A stretch of DNA of 64,000 bases, from assembly GCA_003344405.1 (NCBI GenBank), contig NOWV01000016.1, forward strand, positions 372,001 through 436,000. The letters run 5' to 3'. The position numbers and the translations under genes are program-made. The notes under the pieces were generated by a model. The model was not told where the DNA came from. It saw only the letters and a program-made list of their open reading frames with translations, and made no database searches. Source of the DNA: Trichoplax sp. H2. Its lineage: Eukaryota > Placozoa > Uniplacotomia > Trichoplacea. Positions 13,115 through 25,012 of the stretch are shown in pieces; within the stretch, counting starts at the first letter, position 1, and the number at the start of each line of letters is the position of its first letter.

Positions 13115-16100
13115 CTACGAATATATTCTGGCCTCGCATAAATCGAGTAAGCACTTGAGTCGATCAATTTCCCGATTACAATGCCTGTAGAACTTTTTTC
13201 TAGCTATAACTAGTAAAATTTCGTAAAATCCATCAAAATCGAGCAATTTTCCATTGTTATGTACAGTATTAATGGCTTTACAAGAGTATCCATATCGATA
13301 GTTACGAGTCATGTTGATAAATAGTACATCTAAGTCGGCGATACATATTTCTTTGCTGGGTATTCGGCAAGCCCTGAAATAAACAGAGATTAAAGTACGT
13401 ATTGCGAGTTAGTAATCTTCTAATTTTATCCGAAGTCACATCTTTGATTAGTTATAACTCAATAGCCTGGATAAAACATATCCATTGTAACGTATAGTTT
13501 GCAAGAATTCTAGTTAACCTTATGAATTGGCGAAAAAAGGACAAAGACATCGTTCTCGTATCATTGCGGCATGAAAATTTTTGATATATCTTGCAACACC
13601 TTTCAATAATTCTTAGCTCTGAATATTCTTCACTTAACTTTGGAAAAATATTACTAAATTGGATAGTTGTTTTTTCGATATTTTCTGTATTATGTGAAAT
13701 TTCCACTTTACTACAATGAGTACAAAATATTTACATATTAAGTTCAATCCGAAGCAAGCCTGACTTAGATTTCGTTTCACATTAAATGTAAGTTAACCTG
13801 GAAATTAATATTAGCAACAACTTAGTCGATAGGCGTAGTAACAAATTACCTTGCTTTGAATGATGGCTGGACCAATTTTAAAGTTTCGGCAATTAGTTGG
13901 CACTTTATATATTCATCAACTGGACTAATTACATTTGAAGATATCCCTCTCTTATTATACCGTTCGTGCTCTATATTTAAGCTTGGGTTCGCATTAACTT
14001 CAAGTAAATGTGGTTTTAAATCTTCGTCCAGTATTACATCAAAACCTAAGATCTAATATCGATGATTAGGCTATTAATGTAACTACAGGGTAATATTTCA
14101 GTAAGAAATATGTAGAATAATATGTTGTATACATTTAAAGTTAAAGCTAAAACAAGGAAAAATTGATCTTCTAGTGCGTCGATAGCCTATTATTATTATT
14201 AATATGCCACTATTAAGTAAATATTATACTGTGCTAACTGTATAACTACTAACAACAGCGTTATTTAATGAGAATAAGTCTAAATATTATCATAAAAGAA
14301 GTCGGCACGGTAATTTAAATTCCAAATCATTATGTAATTAACTTAAACTAGCACAACTTTACTTACATGGAAACAGCTAAATTTGTTATCTGGTACTTTA
14401 TGAATTGCATTCCAGCTATCAAATTCAATTTTTAAACTTGGTAACATTGCAATAATTGTTTTAGCGACTAATTGTTCGATAGCAAACCAAATAATATCAA
14501 TAGAGTGACCCAAATTTTCCATATTTTTTAATACCGAAGATATGGTTCTTTTGCTACCTTCGTGGGGATTATTCATCAATACAAATGATGGATTACTTTT
14601 ATTTAATGAATAATTGGTTAAATGCATACAAGTTTGTCTAAGATTTTTTAAATTTGGTACTTGATACGGCACAGTACAGAATCTTGCTAGACCATCACGG
14701 AATATATAAGTTTCGAGTGGATTTAAATTAGTTAATACGGCATATAATCTTAAATCGAATTTAAAGCCATCAATTAAATACGGATTTGATATATACTTTT
14801 GTATAACAACTGCTTCAGTGATTTGAAAATATAACGCTTCCAGTTGCTTTAAACCTTGCAATAGAAATATACCACGACCTTCGGAACCTCCATCAGGTTT
14901 AACAATAAATGTAGTACTATTTAACTCCTTCGGGCTTAATTTCATTACTTCAGTCATCATTTCTTGTAATGCAATCCAAGTTCGAGGATAAAAGGAGAAA
15001 TGCTTAGGAAATAGGGACCGTAGTCGATTTAGTAAATAAGCAAATTTTGCTTTACAAACTATTTCCTTCATTCCTATAAAGTAAGATTATAACTACGTTA
15101 TTGATATTTCAAGCTGTAGCAGAAATACCGTTGATCTAGACACATTTTATTTTAGCATATTATTGGCTTTATAGAGTGTCATTTATTCTTAAGTCATTTA
15201 AGTCATTTATTCTTAAGTGTAACACCAAAAAAATGTAGCAATAATTCTATAAAAACTGGTCATACTACTGATGCAATATTACCTGGAAATTTATTGACCT
15301 TTCCTTGAATAAATCTTTCTCGACTGGTTAAAGATTTTTCATGCCAATAAATATCACAAGACTTTACGTACAGAATGTCCCAACGTTCCTAAATTATTTT
15401 TAAAATTATAGTTAAAGTCGGTTTCAAAATTTAGGTAGTATTGATTTGAGTACTTTAAAAGTGATAACAAATGAAATCGTATTACAATACTGGCATAGTG
15501 CAGGTATTTCATTGTCTGTAGTAATGTAAAGTACTATGTTGAAGTAGATGCATACTTTAGAACATCTTGTAGAATTGAGTAAAGAAACAACAGCATAAGC
15601 TAATAGAGTAATTTATAAATGATTCCATTTCTTAGACAGAAGTCAATAAATCAATACTAGATGGTAATTAAATATAGGCTATTAGCATTTTCAATCTTGG
15701 TTGAATGAATACTATTTGATGTTAAACTATTTTATAAGAGCGAAGTAAATAAATTAGTAGTAAGCTTATCCTGAATGTGTTTAATATACGTCAAGTAGAG
15801 CATGGATAAAAGAAATTCGCTAATCGGTAGAGCTGACGCTAGCTATTACTGTTGCTGCGATGACACTATGGCAGCATAGGTTTAATTCATCATGACATGG
15901 CGCTTCAATTTCAACTCTATGTAAACTGCATGGATAGAAACTGTTGGATGCAGTTACTCAGATTTGATTTCAATTATAATTTTTTTAATTAAAAATTTAG
16001 TAGAAGAATAAAAATCTTAGTTGACATGCAATAGCTTTCATAAAAGTAGTGCTATAAAATTTTGAATGTTATTGGCTAATCTTGTAGTATTATATGATAT

Positions 16101-16592
16101 ACTGTATGTAGACTGTAATTTCAGCGAATTACTGTTATGTTATGTACTGCAGATATTGATTTGAAATTATCTTTATTTTAGTCATGGAATGTAAAGAATG
16201 AAACTTTAACAAAGTTGGCAATTATACGCTCGTATACTACGATATTAGAACTTATATCAATATCAACAAAAACAGTTCGGTGGAGCGATATTTTGGAAAA
16301 AAATTCAAATACATTTAAGACAGTCTGCTTTCATTCTAAGATTGCAATGTATGCTGTACTATCATGAAAATATAAAATTATGAATCGTTTCCTTTAAATT
16401 AACCTCGTGCCATCCATTGCCCAAATATTTGAAGCAATTTGATAACGCCTTGAAAGATGAATTTGCGTGAGATGTATTGATGGTGATCCTCGTCTGATCA
16501 TTTTGTGACTGTTTGCCTTTAGTTTTAATTCTTCTATCGGTATTGACTGTTTTAGCCCTCTTTAAAAGTGGCCGAGATGATAGCATAGCCAT
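13115..16592 (-). CDS. TTLL11: tubulin polyglutamylase, TTLL11-like (six exons, complete)
   Basis: Minus-strand exons: 16592-16404, 15388-15283, 15073-14367, 14052-13850, 13710-13519, 13373-13115; phases agree and the product is 551 aa. TTLL enzymes ligate glutamate side chains to tubulin tails with ATP; TTLL11 is an elongating polyglutamylase. Visible landmarks: CDIYWH and VNKFPG (exon 2), ATP-grasp KPDGGSEGRG (about 157-166), FDLRLY (about 204), MHLTNYSLN (about 248) and LLEVNANPS (about 350-358), which holds the metal-binding Glu/Asn pair. The tail (exons 5-6) matches the TTLL11 extension: a PKLSEEYSELRIIERC-type helix, FIRACRIPS and FDGFYEILLVIARKKF. This separates it from TTLL6/7/13. One difference: the first ATP loop reads GGSEGRG instead of the GGCQGDG of vertebrate TTLL11, closer to TTLL4-9 enzymes. 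The start has G at -3 and +4. It is convergent with TSC1. Confidence 0.92.
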
Positions 16593-16783
16593 TCCTTAAC
16601 TAGGGTCCAATCGATTAATTATAATAATCAGCTAGTCTACGATATTCAAACAATATGATCATCACTAGCAAATGTTTCTCATTTTTGTTATTATGGATTT
16701 GGCTTATGTTTCGTTGTCTTGGTAATGTTACCGTTGACGAATTGAAGATCCTTTACGAAAATCAGATGTCACCCGTGATGGCT

Positions 16784-16862
16784 GTGTATACTGTACTATA
16801 CAATACAGTACAGTACAGTATACTGTAAACTACAGTACTGTACACTTACAGTTACAGTACAA
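16784..16862. repeat. TACTGTAC palindromic cluster
   Basis: GTATACTGTAC (16786-16796) and its exact reverse complement GTACAGTATAC (16813-16823) flank a spacer that itself repeats ACAGTAC. More TACAGT/ACTGTA copies follow to 16862. It could extrude as a cruciform. Confidence 0.7.
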
Positions 16863-16928
16863 ACTGGAAGAGAAGGGTGACATGACTTTGTACTTACAGC
16901 ACACTAATACGATGTGATGTTATGGATA

Positions 16929-16993
16929 GCGGATAAAGGTCATGTGATCGACCCTTCTGGAGAGCGGACAAAGGTCATGTGATCTACCCTTCT
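16929..16993. repeat. tandem duplication carrying AGGTCA / TCATGTGA motifs
   Basis: Two 30-bp units (16929-16958 and 16964-16993, period 35, 28 of 30 identical) each contain AAAGGTCATGTGATC. This combines a nuclear-receptor half-site (AGGTCA) with an M-box/E-box (TCATGTGA). They lie 340-400 bp upstream of the TTLL11-like start codon, so a regulatory role is possible but untested. Confidence 0.6.
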
Positions 16994-18081
16994 ATAGTAA
17001 GTCCAGGATACTGCTTGTGTCAGGTAACGAGTATTAATTAGTGGCTGCATTTTGGAAGAGCGTGTTGTGATACGGAATCGTTTCAGCGTATTTTTAATAC
17101 TTCGTAATCCATGCGTTAGCTCTCGTACGCGTACCCGATTGTATCAGGAAGCGTGCGGATGGGACATCATACTGTTTCTCGATAGCAATCCCTATATCGT
17201 TTATTGCATTTATATTCCTAATAACTCGCCAAGTATTTTAAATATTTTTGAATATAGAATACTAGATCAATCTTTATTAAATGTGTTTCAATTTCTTTAA
17301 CTATAATTAGACTATGTTAAACTTATCTGTAGGCAAAATTGAATGCGTCAACAGTTGTGAAATGTCTTTAGTATAGCATCGTAAACGCTTGGTAAATGTG
17401 CGTATGTAAACCTATAGAATCATAATACGAAATAAAAGCGTACTGTAAAGCGTTAGCAGCCTTTGCAAAGGGATCCGCCTATACGCCTAGAGAGCTCTTA
17501 TCCGCTGTAGTCCGTAGATGTGCTTATTAAATTGTTTTATTCAATTTCTCAGCTATTTGGATGGCAAATTAGATAAAAATTAGAAATTATTGCTATATGC
17601 TTGGACAGTTCTTACATGGATAGATGTTGGTATAAATGATAGTATTGAACTTCACAGCGAGTCAATACAGTAGTCTAATCCAGTACGAGGTATTCCAATA
17701 GCAGGGGTTGAAGCTAGCAAATACTGATTATAATTATAATTCATAAATTTATTCTGTCATAGTATAAATTATACATTATCGTTCCGTTAATAGAAGCTAA
17801 AAACGCTCAATTTGATCTACAAAAGCCTATTATTTTGATAGGTTTACTCTCATAGTGGCTAGAACATGTTGAACGGTGCTCTACTATAGCTACACTGGCA
17901 TATTCGAGTGAAATTGTTCAATATCGCCTAAAAATAGATAATATCCGTATGCTTTGAACAGTAATTTCCAGTAAATAAGTTCATCAAATAATGAATTCAA
18001 ATCATAATGATAGTTGTTAATTCTGGTCATCCAATAAAATCAACTGTAGGATTAGGAGTTATAAATAACATTTGTACAAGT

Positions 18082-18663
18082 TGTCACGGTACCAACCACC
18101 GTCAAGACTAAATGACTAAATTTAGTGGTTAATATGCATATATGCAGATAACTAATAATGACTTACAGTAAGAATTACGGTAGTGATTATTTTGTTATAT
18201 TAAATTATGCTGTACTGTAGGAAGAGTTCTTACAGTATACGATAACTAATGTTAATTGATTATAGTGTTTTGTCTTGTAAAGCTTGTGACGAATATCCAG
18301 TAGATATGCAATTATAGAAGATATTATAAATAATTCTGTGTACGGACATACTGTAATCTAATTATCTAGGATCATTCAGTACAAAGATTATGAATGATTT
18401 CTGCATTAATTTAGCTATCCGATATAAACTAAGTTTCATGAATTGTAATGAATTATACATGATAGCAAGCTGCATGATACCAGCTGCCGAAGGGTATTCA
18501 AGCTCGGCGGATAGTTAAATAAAAGAAGAGTTCTAGAATTGTTTAACGTAGAAGCAAAATCGTCTAAATTCTTGTGAGACAGCCAAGGGATACTGATCCC
18601 GAAGACTATAGTAATTTAGAGATTCGTTTTGCGTTATCTTTGTCGCAAAGCTGGTTTGTGGCA
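18082..18663 (+). mobile_element. solo-LTR-like element with 5-bp target duplication
   Basis: The element begins TGTCACGGTACCAACCACCG and ends TTTGTGGCA, with inverted TGTCAC/GTGGCA termini. It is flanked by perfect CAAGT repeats (18077-18081 and 18664-18668), the signature of LTR-retroelement integration. Length is 582 bp with no coding frame. Its first 110 bp recur inverted at 40448-40557. Its 3' end (GCGTTATCTT...GCAAAGCTG...TTTGTG) recurs at 31834-31867 and, more diverged, at 62128-62160. Confidence 0.75.
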
Positions 18664-18668
18664 CAAGT

Positions 18669-20067
18669 CTGGTCATTCTTTATAACGCTTCGTGCTTGTA
18701 GGATTGATTAAAATATGAAATATGTGTAACATACGCAAGGGCATAAAACCTGCAAAATAAGATTCGTCATCTCCTTTTAGTTTTAATCAATTGCTTTAAG
18801 GGTTGAGAAAAATTCACAAATACATTATGGATTCGAATCTTATTTGTACTAGCCGGGATAATACATCGTTTTCTAAATTGATGTCAATCTACCCACTCCT
18901 AGCAGAGTTTTCATCGCAGGTGATATAAAACCAAATCTCTACCTCATCTGCCAAGAATGGAAAAAAACTCTCTCTTCCACGAATAAATTCCATTATTTGT
19001 ATCGCTATTTTAATTATAGTAAACTTATACATAAGTCGTAACTTTAATCTGGTGTGTCAAGAAATAACTAAATAATCCGATATTTTACAAAATCGGCAAG
19101 CTGGATTAGAAGCGATAGTGTCTATGAATGCATAGCAATATATGCTACGTAGATCTTGGATTAAGATTTAGCGCGTAGTTATTACTGTAGTCATTATTCA
19201 TTAATACTATCCTTGTAAATCCAAACATATTTCTGAGCTCGAATTTTTTGTTTAGAATTCTCACATGCTATATTCCATCATGGTGACCTTAATTACCTTG
19301 ATCATATCATTGTACGAGTATAGGAGTTGGTACTTTATTGACCTGGTTTTTGATCAATTTTAACCTACAGTTATTATTATTATAGATATCTCATCGACTC
19401 TATAGTTACTATGCCAAATCATTATATAGATATGTTAGATATAATCTTGCTCTTGAAGTATGCATTCAAAATGTAGCCTGCAAATAGCACCATCATCCGG
19501 AGTTATATCGTTAAAACTAATTGTATTGTAGTAGACATATGCGTTTAAATTTTCCAATAAAATTTGGATCTTCATTTAGCCTCGTAATCAATATTTAAAT
19601 CGATGAAATAAATGTTTAATCGTAAGCACACAATATCGTTTACATAGCTTTCCTAATTTATTGAAGGGCACTAGGCAACGCCCAGTGCAGTTTGATAAAA
19701 GCTTACGAAAACTTTTAACCTTTAGTCTAATAAACAAATGGCCATTTCATAAATAATTTAATAAACACACTGTCTTAGTAAAATTGATTACAGTGATATT
19801 AATACAACTACATCTTAAGGACGCTGACTCGTTCAGAACAAATAATGAAGGAAATTTATATTGCAATTTATTACAACTCTGTAACAACTTTCATATAATA
19901 GCTTTAAGTGATAAAACATTCACATGTGTGTAGGCTTACAATGCCATCATAAGAGTTAGAGGAATTACTTTTATATGTTAAGTTTAATCCTTTTATAAAT
20001 ATGGAAATCGCCAAATTTCAAATTTATTCCATATTTTAATGCGAGCTAATTATTCTTGGCTTCAGGC
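18669..20067. other. intergenic, nothing recognised apart from GPCR 3' end
   Basis: AT-rich spacer. A reverse-strand AATAAA at 20023-20028, 40 bases past the GPCR stop, is its likely polyadenylation signal. No other gene or repeat identified. Confidence 0.45.
20023..20028 (-). promoter_or_regulatory. polyadenylation signal of the GPCR gene
   Basis: AATAAA on the coding strand, 40 bases downstream of the TAA stop. Confidence 0.5.
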
Positions 20068-21066
20068 TTAATTATTATGGTACTTTGAGCACGGCAATGC
20101 ATGTAAAGTTGTCGTCAACACCTTTATAAAACCGCTACGGAATTTCTTATTTGTTGTACCATATATGATGGGATTTAATGCCGAATTAGTGTACACTAGC
20201 CAGCGACTTAATAATGTTATGACATGTGATATACAATCAAAGGAGGTTAATCTCATTGCTTCCGCAACAAAAAACAATAGCCAACACGTAAAGAAAATAC
20301 CAACAACAAAAAGGACAGTTCTAGTTAATTTGTTTTTAGCTCCAGTATTCCAGACTAAATAACAACAATTTTCATCGCAATGTACAACACGGGTATGACC
20401 TTTTGCAGTGGTAAATATTTTATAATAGGATAAACATATGATGATGGACGGAATATAATAGCACATAGTTACCACCATCGCTTCATAACGGATATCTTTG
20501 TTAAGCTTGCGAAAGAAGCAATGTCCGTAACTTGGTACAAAATCATAATATCCGAATCCTACTAGTGGTAAAATGGATAATATTGATGAAAAAATAACAA
20601 GGCAGCCAATAACAGCGAAAATAATGGATGGGGTTATTTTTCTCTCATATTTGAGAGGCAAGGAGACAGCGTAGCAGCGATCTATGCTAATAACTGCAAC
20701 AAATAAAGCCGAATTAAAAGATAAGAACGTATTGGAAAATGCTGTAAATGTACAAAATGAAGATCCTAATGTCCATCTTGATTGTAATAATACAGTTAAC
20801 CATAGTGGAAAGTTAAAGATCATAATTAAAAAGTCAATAATTGCCAGAGAGGCCATTAATATACTTGCGCCTTTATGCATTAAATTAATACGATAGATTA
20901 CAACCACCACTAATGCATTTCCTAATGCACCAATAACACATATAACCGATGTTAATGACGTTAAAATAATTATTAAAGCTGGAGAAAGTGAATTACAGTC
21001 TTTTAAGATACACCAGCGACTGTAGTTAAGATCATTTGAAAGTTCATTACATCCTGAACTCGACAT
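20068..21066 (-). CDS. class-A (rhodopsin-like) GPCR, intronless, orphan
   Basis: A single 332-residue frame with seven hydrophobic segments. The first real ATG (21066, A at -3) is used; the frame upstream opens only with TTG. Family landmarks in order: an NYS glycosylation site (14), GN in helix 1 (N50), LAIID in helix 2 (D78), Cys105 and Cys183 for the extracellular disulfide, D129-R130-C131 at the end of helix 3, FTCWLL in helix 6 (C261-W262) and NPIIY in helix 7 (298-302). Two switches are atypical: DRY is DRC, and the CWxP proline is replaced (CWLLFF). The third intracellular loop is short and has a Cys cluster (HCDENCC). There is no helix-7 retinal lysine, so it is not an opsin. The ligand cannot be told; the general shape recalls amine/GPR21/52-type receptors, but I would call it an orphan. 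Confidence 0.93.
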   Translation of the reverse strand: MSSSGCNELSNDLNYSRWCILKDCNSLSPALIIILTSLTSVICVIGALGNALVVVVIYRINLMHKGASILMASLAIIDFLIMIFNFPLWLTVLLQSRWTLGSSFCTFTAFSNTFLSFNSALFVAVISIDRCYAVSLPLKYERKITPSIIFAVIGCLVIFSSILSILPLVGFGYYDFVPSYGHCFFRKLNKDIRYEAMVVTMCYYIPSIIICLSYYKIFTTAKGHTRVVHCDENCCYLVWNTGAKNKLTRTVLFVVGIFFTCWLLFFVAEAMRLTSFDCISHVITLLSRWLVYTNSALNPIIYGTTNKKFRSGFIKVLTTTLHALPCSKYHNN

Positions 21067-24000
21067 TGTTGTAAACAAAGTTAAGCCGAAAAATTTCGTT
21101 TCAGTAACTTGATTAATAGTGCTATCTCTTTAGAAAATGAAAATTGTAAATATAGATTAAATCCGTATGATTGTGGAATAAAACGGAAACTAGTAGCTTC
21201 TCCAAGCGGATATCTGGATCAATAAAAAGCAATACCAATATAATAAGCTTCATTGTTAGTCTAAATCGAATAATTGAAGGAATAATACCTAGGATTATTA
21301 GCATTTTTATAGTCTTCTAAAATGATAAGATGTTATCAAAAGCTCTCTTCTAACTATTAATAGATGGTAACTGGAGATTGCATTCTAGGATAAAAATTAC
21401 TTTTAATATATCATAGAGCGTTATCTAATTAATGAAAGAAGATTTGGACAAACAAGTTTCCGATTGTAACATTGACTATAGCGAAAATATGTTCGATAAA
21501 TCTAGTACTCACTTCTTAAAAGCCGTGTAATCTATGAGACTAAGAATTGGCTTCTTTGAGTTACCAAATTTTAAACTAATACTATAAATGGAGGATATAA
21601 GATTCATGCAATTGATCAAGAAATTACGATAGCTTGTTTAGAGTATTGACTTTGCTGTAGTAAACTATTACATTATCACATGCTTCATTTATTTTCTATT
21701 TGTGAAAGTTCTATAAATAATAGACTGAACAATTTAAGTCCTACAGCAGCAATTCGATACGATACTCAATATTTCAAGTTAACAAAATTTTTTTTCTACT
21801 AATTTTAAAATAAACATTTGCCTTACCACAACTGAACTTATTTCCTAGGATAGTATTGTAGATAAATTCTCCTCTCCTATTCAGGTTACTTAAATTGAGC
21901 CAATAATTGATAATTCAAGTTAACTTTTAAAAGATAAGAGTTGGTAGAAACCGCAGAGCCGTTGTCCTAAATGTTTTGCTAATTAGAAAAGAAAATTATT
22001 AAAAATTTTCAGCAACATTTGCAATAAATAAGATCTGGTAAACAACTTTATTGCTAGAGCATGTGAATATCATATGGGAAATTTGCTTTCGAAATGAGTA
22101 ATGCACTGTATCATAGCTTTTCAAAAATAAACTGCAGACAGCGATCAACAATCTGAAATAAATTTCTTTTTATTCCCTTCTCGTGGCTTAATTATCTTAA
22201 TACAAACATTCTAAAGCCATTTAAGTATACATGCAAACTACTATGCTTGCATCCCAATTAATTTTAGCGTAATAGTTAGTAATTGAAATTGAATATAATT
22301 GTTGTTTTAGTCATAAAGTTGTCATAACCAATACAACTAGCAATAATTTCATCTTTACCGAACAGATGTGACTCATTAAAGTCCTATTCAACAATAACAC
22401 AAGATAATGTTTGATTAAAAATTAAAAATTCAATGCTATTACCAATGGGGCAGCAAAGAAGGACGTGATCAAGGAATGGTGAGAATTTATAAATTAAACA
22501 GCCTTCTGTTACTACAACAACTACATTGCAGTGTTGTCTAAAATACTGAAAATATCCTAATAGTCAATTGAATATCAAAATTAATCTTGTGGTCAACACA
22601 AACTAGAACTGGCTATTTTAAAAAAATTTGAAGTTTACTTTATTCTAAGCCTGAATTAATTTCTCGTATATGTGAAGATTACTAAAGTTCATTAGGCAAT
22701 CGTAATCGGTTGCCTAAAGTAATAGAAAGTATTAAATATGATATCTTGATCATTCTGATAGAAGAAGGTAGATGCCGTTGGAGTTAAATAAATAATGTAA
22801 CCTTACAACTAGGGAATTGTAAATCTAAACATTTTATACAGTGGTAAATTGTCACTTGTGCTTCCTTCACGAGTAGAAGCTTGTTAAAGTTTCTGGCTTA
22901 TTTATAAGTTCAGAACCTTAGATAGTAAGAAATACGTTTGCTTCCAAGAAACATGCAATCGCATTTTTTAATTAAACCCTGAAATCTCTAACGTATATTA
23001 AATCGAAATCATCGGCATAGAAAGGTATTGTAAGAAATCAAGAGCTGAATTTTCTTGGCTTTAAATTGGTTGTTTCAAATTTCGCATTAATCAAAAGCAC
23101 TGAAATACAAGCGTAACCTATAGGCTTTGCTTTTATATTTTATATTGTAACTTTCAGTATTCTCAGTTTGCATGCAAATTGAAGGCATTAAGATAGAAAC
23201 TTGCCTAAAGAACGAATACTAGTATTTTTTGACTTTAAATATCAATATTTCTAGTTATATAACAAAAATGGTGTTGAGTTAAAAACTTGTAGTAGAAATG
23301 AATAGTTTCATTGTTGATTTAGTTTCAGTATTTCTATTTTACAAATAAATCCAAAGAATTTAGTTAGAGAACTTATTCCAAACAAAACAATAGTCTAATA
23401 CTAACTTAGTTTTCAATATTTCTAGTCTGTATCGAAATCTAAGACTAAAATAAAGCATAGTAAGAGAATTGACAGTGATATATTCAACTTCCAAAAGCTG
23501 AGAATAAAAAGTAGTGATTACTTAACAATAAATACACGTAATTTTGACCTCAGCAATGAATAACTGAGAAAGAAAGACCATTAATGAGAAAGAGGGAATA
23601 AAGCTTTAAAATGCAGTCGCAGTACTTTGTATAATGGATAAAAATTTTTTGATATTTCTATTTATAAGATGAAAATATTGGATGAAGAAGTTTAATTCAC
23701 TTATAGGTTGCAGTTACCTGATACGCCTTCGTAGTTGAAATAGAATAGATTTAAATGATCTTATTAATCGAATTCTAGTCTATTGACCAGCCAAAATTGG
23801 ATAAGCTTCGAGTTCTAAAATTTTCAAAATACTGTTATTAAACCTTAGAATGATAATAAACAATCAATTACCCCAAAGATTCAAGTTAACAAGATGAAAA
23901 TTGTGTCAACAATCTTTTAGTAATATGAAATGAATAAATTGCAAGCATTGTTGATAGTATTTAATAACTACCAGCTAGAATTCAAGATTGACGTATGGAT

Positions 24001-24736
24001 AGACGATTATTGAATAAAATTTCAATCAAATAATTAAAAAAATCAAGACTAGCAGTAAACTAACTGATGTTAATTCAGTTTTCTTATATTATCATCGATT
24101 GAATTCTTGTTGTCATTAAAAAGAATAATACCGTAGCATTAATCAATTAAACCTCTAAGATTCAATTAATTACTGTTTATAGAAAATGGATGAATACTCG
24201 ATTTGTTATTCTGTTGCTAATAAACAGTGAATTATACAATACGTATGGTATTGTTATAAATGACTGATTTTGTTTAAGTTATGAGCCAAGTTAAAAAATT
24301 CGGTTTTGTTATTGAATATTGGGAAATAATTTTCACGCATTGAGTAGTACAACAGTGAGAAAATTATGAATCCCTTGCATAGGCAGGATAATTTATGAAA
24401 TAGACGTATCAATGCTCAGATTGACATAAAATGATATTGAATATGAAAATGGTATTAATAGGTAAATAAATTATGAGGGCAAATTCCACCTTGTTATAAA
24501 ATCTCTTTCCTATGACATAATATCGAATTAAAAGACATGACGCTAATTGTGTACCCAATTTGCCACTATTTAGGCGTACAATAGCAGCATAAACAAATAT
24601 GTATTAGTCTTGAATACAGGGTGAAAAATCTATATTAAAATTTGTGATCGTTTACTAATAAATAATGAATAAAATAAACGTATAGATGATAATGGTATTC
24701 TGGAGACTTACTGGAATGATATGTAACATGAAGAGT

Positions 24737-25012
24737 TTACAATGGTAAATATAAAATTTCAACTGTTAAACTTTTCAGTCTTTCTTCTAATTCTAGACGT
24801 AATAAATAAATAGCGATGCAGCAGTAAATCATTATCGAAGCTGTAGCTACTTTATAGAATATCTTATGATTATACAACAGACATTCGTTATTAATTGTAG
24901 TAGAACATTGAGAATCGAACACCCAACTTTTGGCAATTGGGTTAATACAATCAGTAATACATGAAGTATACAAATGATTTAGAAATGGACTAACTAGATT
25001 GATGCACATCAC
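24737..25012 (-). CDS. unrecognised open frame, possible membrane-protein exon
   Basis: A 91-residue frame. A Cys-containing segment (spaced Cys in SCITDC, SQCSTT and NECLL) precedes one hydrophobic stretch (VATASIMIYCCIAIYLL) and a charged LELEERLKS tail, as in an exon of a single- or multi-pass membrane protein. A strong donor-like GTAAGT lies just beyond (about 24712) but in another frame. No family is recognised; it may be chance. Confidence 0.2.
   Translation of the reverse strand: MMCINLVSPFLNHLYTSCITDCINPIAKSWVFDSQCSTTINNECLLYNHKIFYKVATASIMIYCCIAIYLLRLELEERLKSLTVEILYLPL

Larger units (their letters stand above)
16593..18076. other. upstream region of TTLL11-like gene, repeat-rich
   Basis: No supported gene. 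It contains the palindromic TACTGTAC cluster at 16784-16862, the AGGTCATGTGATC tandem duplication at 16929-16993 and a locally GC-richer stretch to about 17170. The 82-residue plus-strand frame at 17052-17300 has no recognisable family and no splice context I trust. Confidence 0.45.

Noticed and set aside
17052-17300. 82-residue plus-strand frame
   Set aside because: No family signature and no reliable splice context, in a repeat-rich region.
20165-20896. Plus-strand open frames of 65 and 70 residues
   Set aside because: Antisense shadows of the intronless GPCR.
20068-21066. Opsin identity for the GPCR
   Set aside because: No Lys at the helix-7 retinal position before NPIIY.
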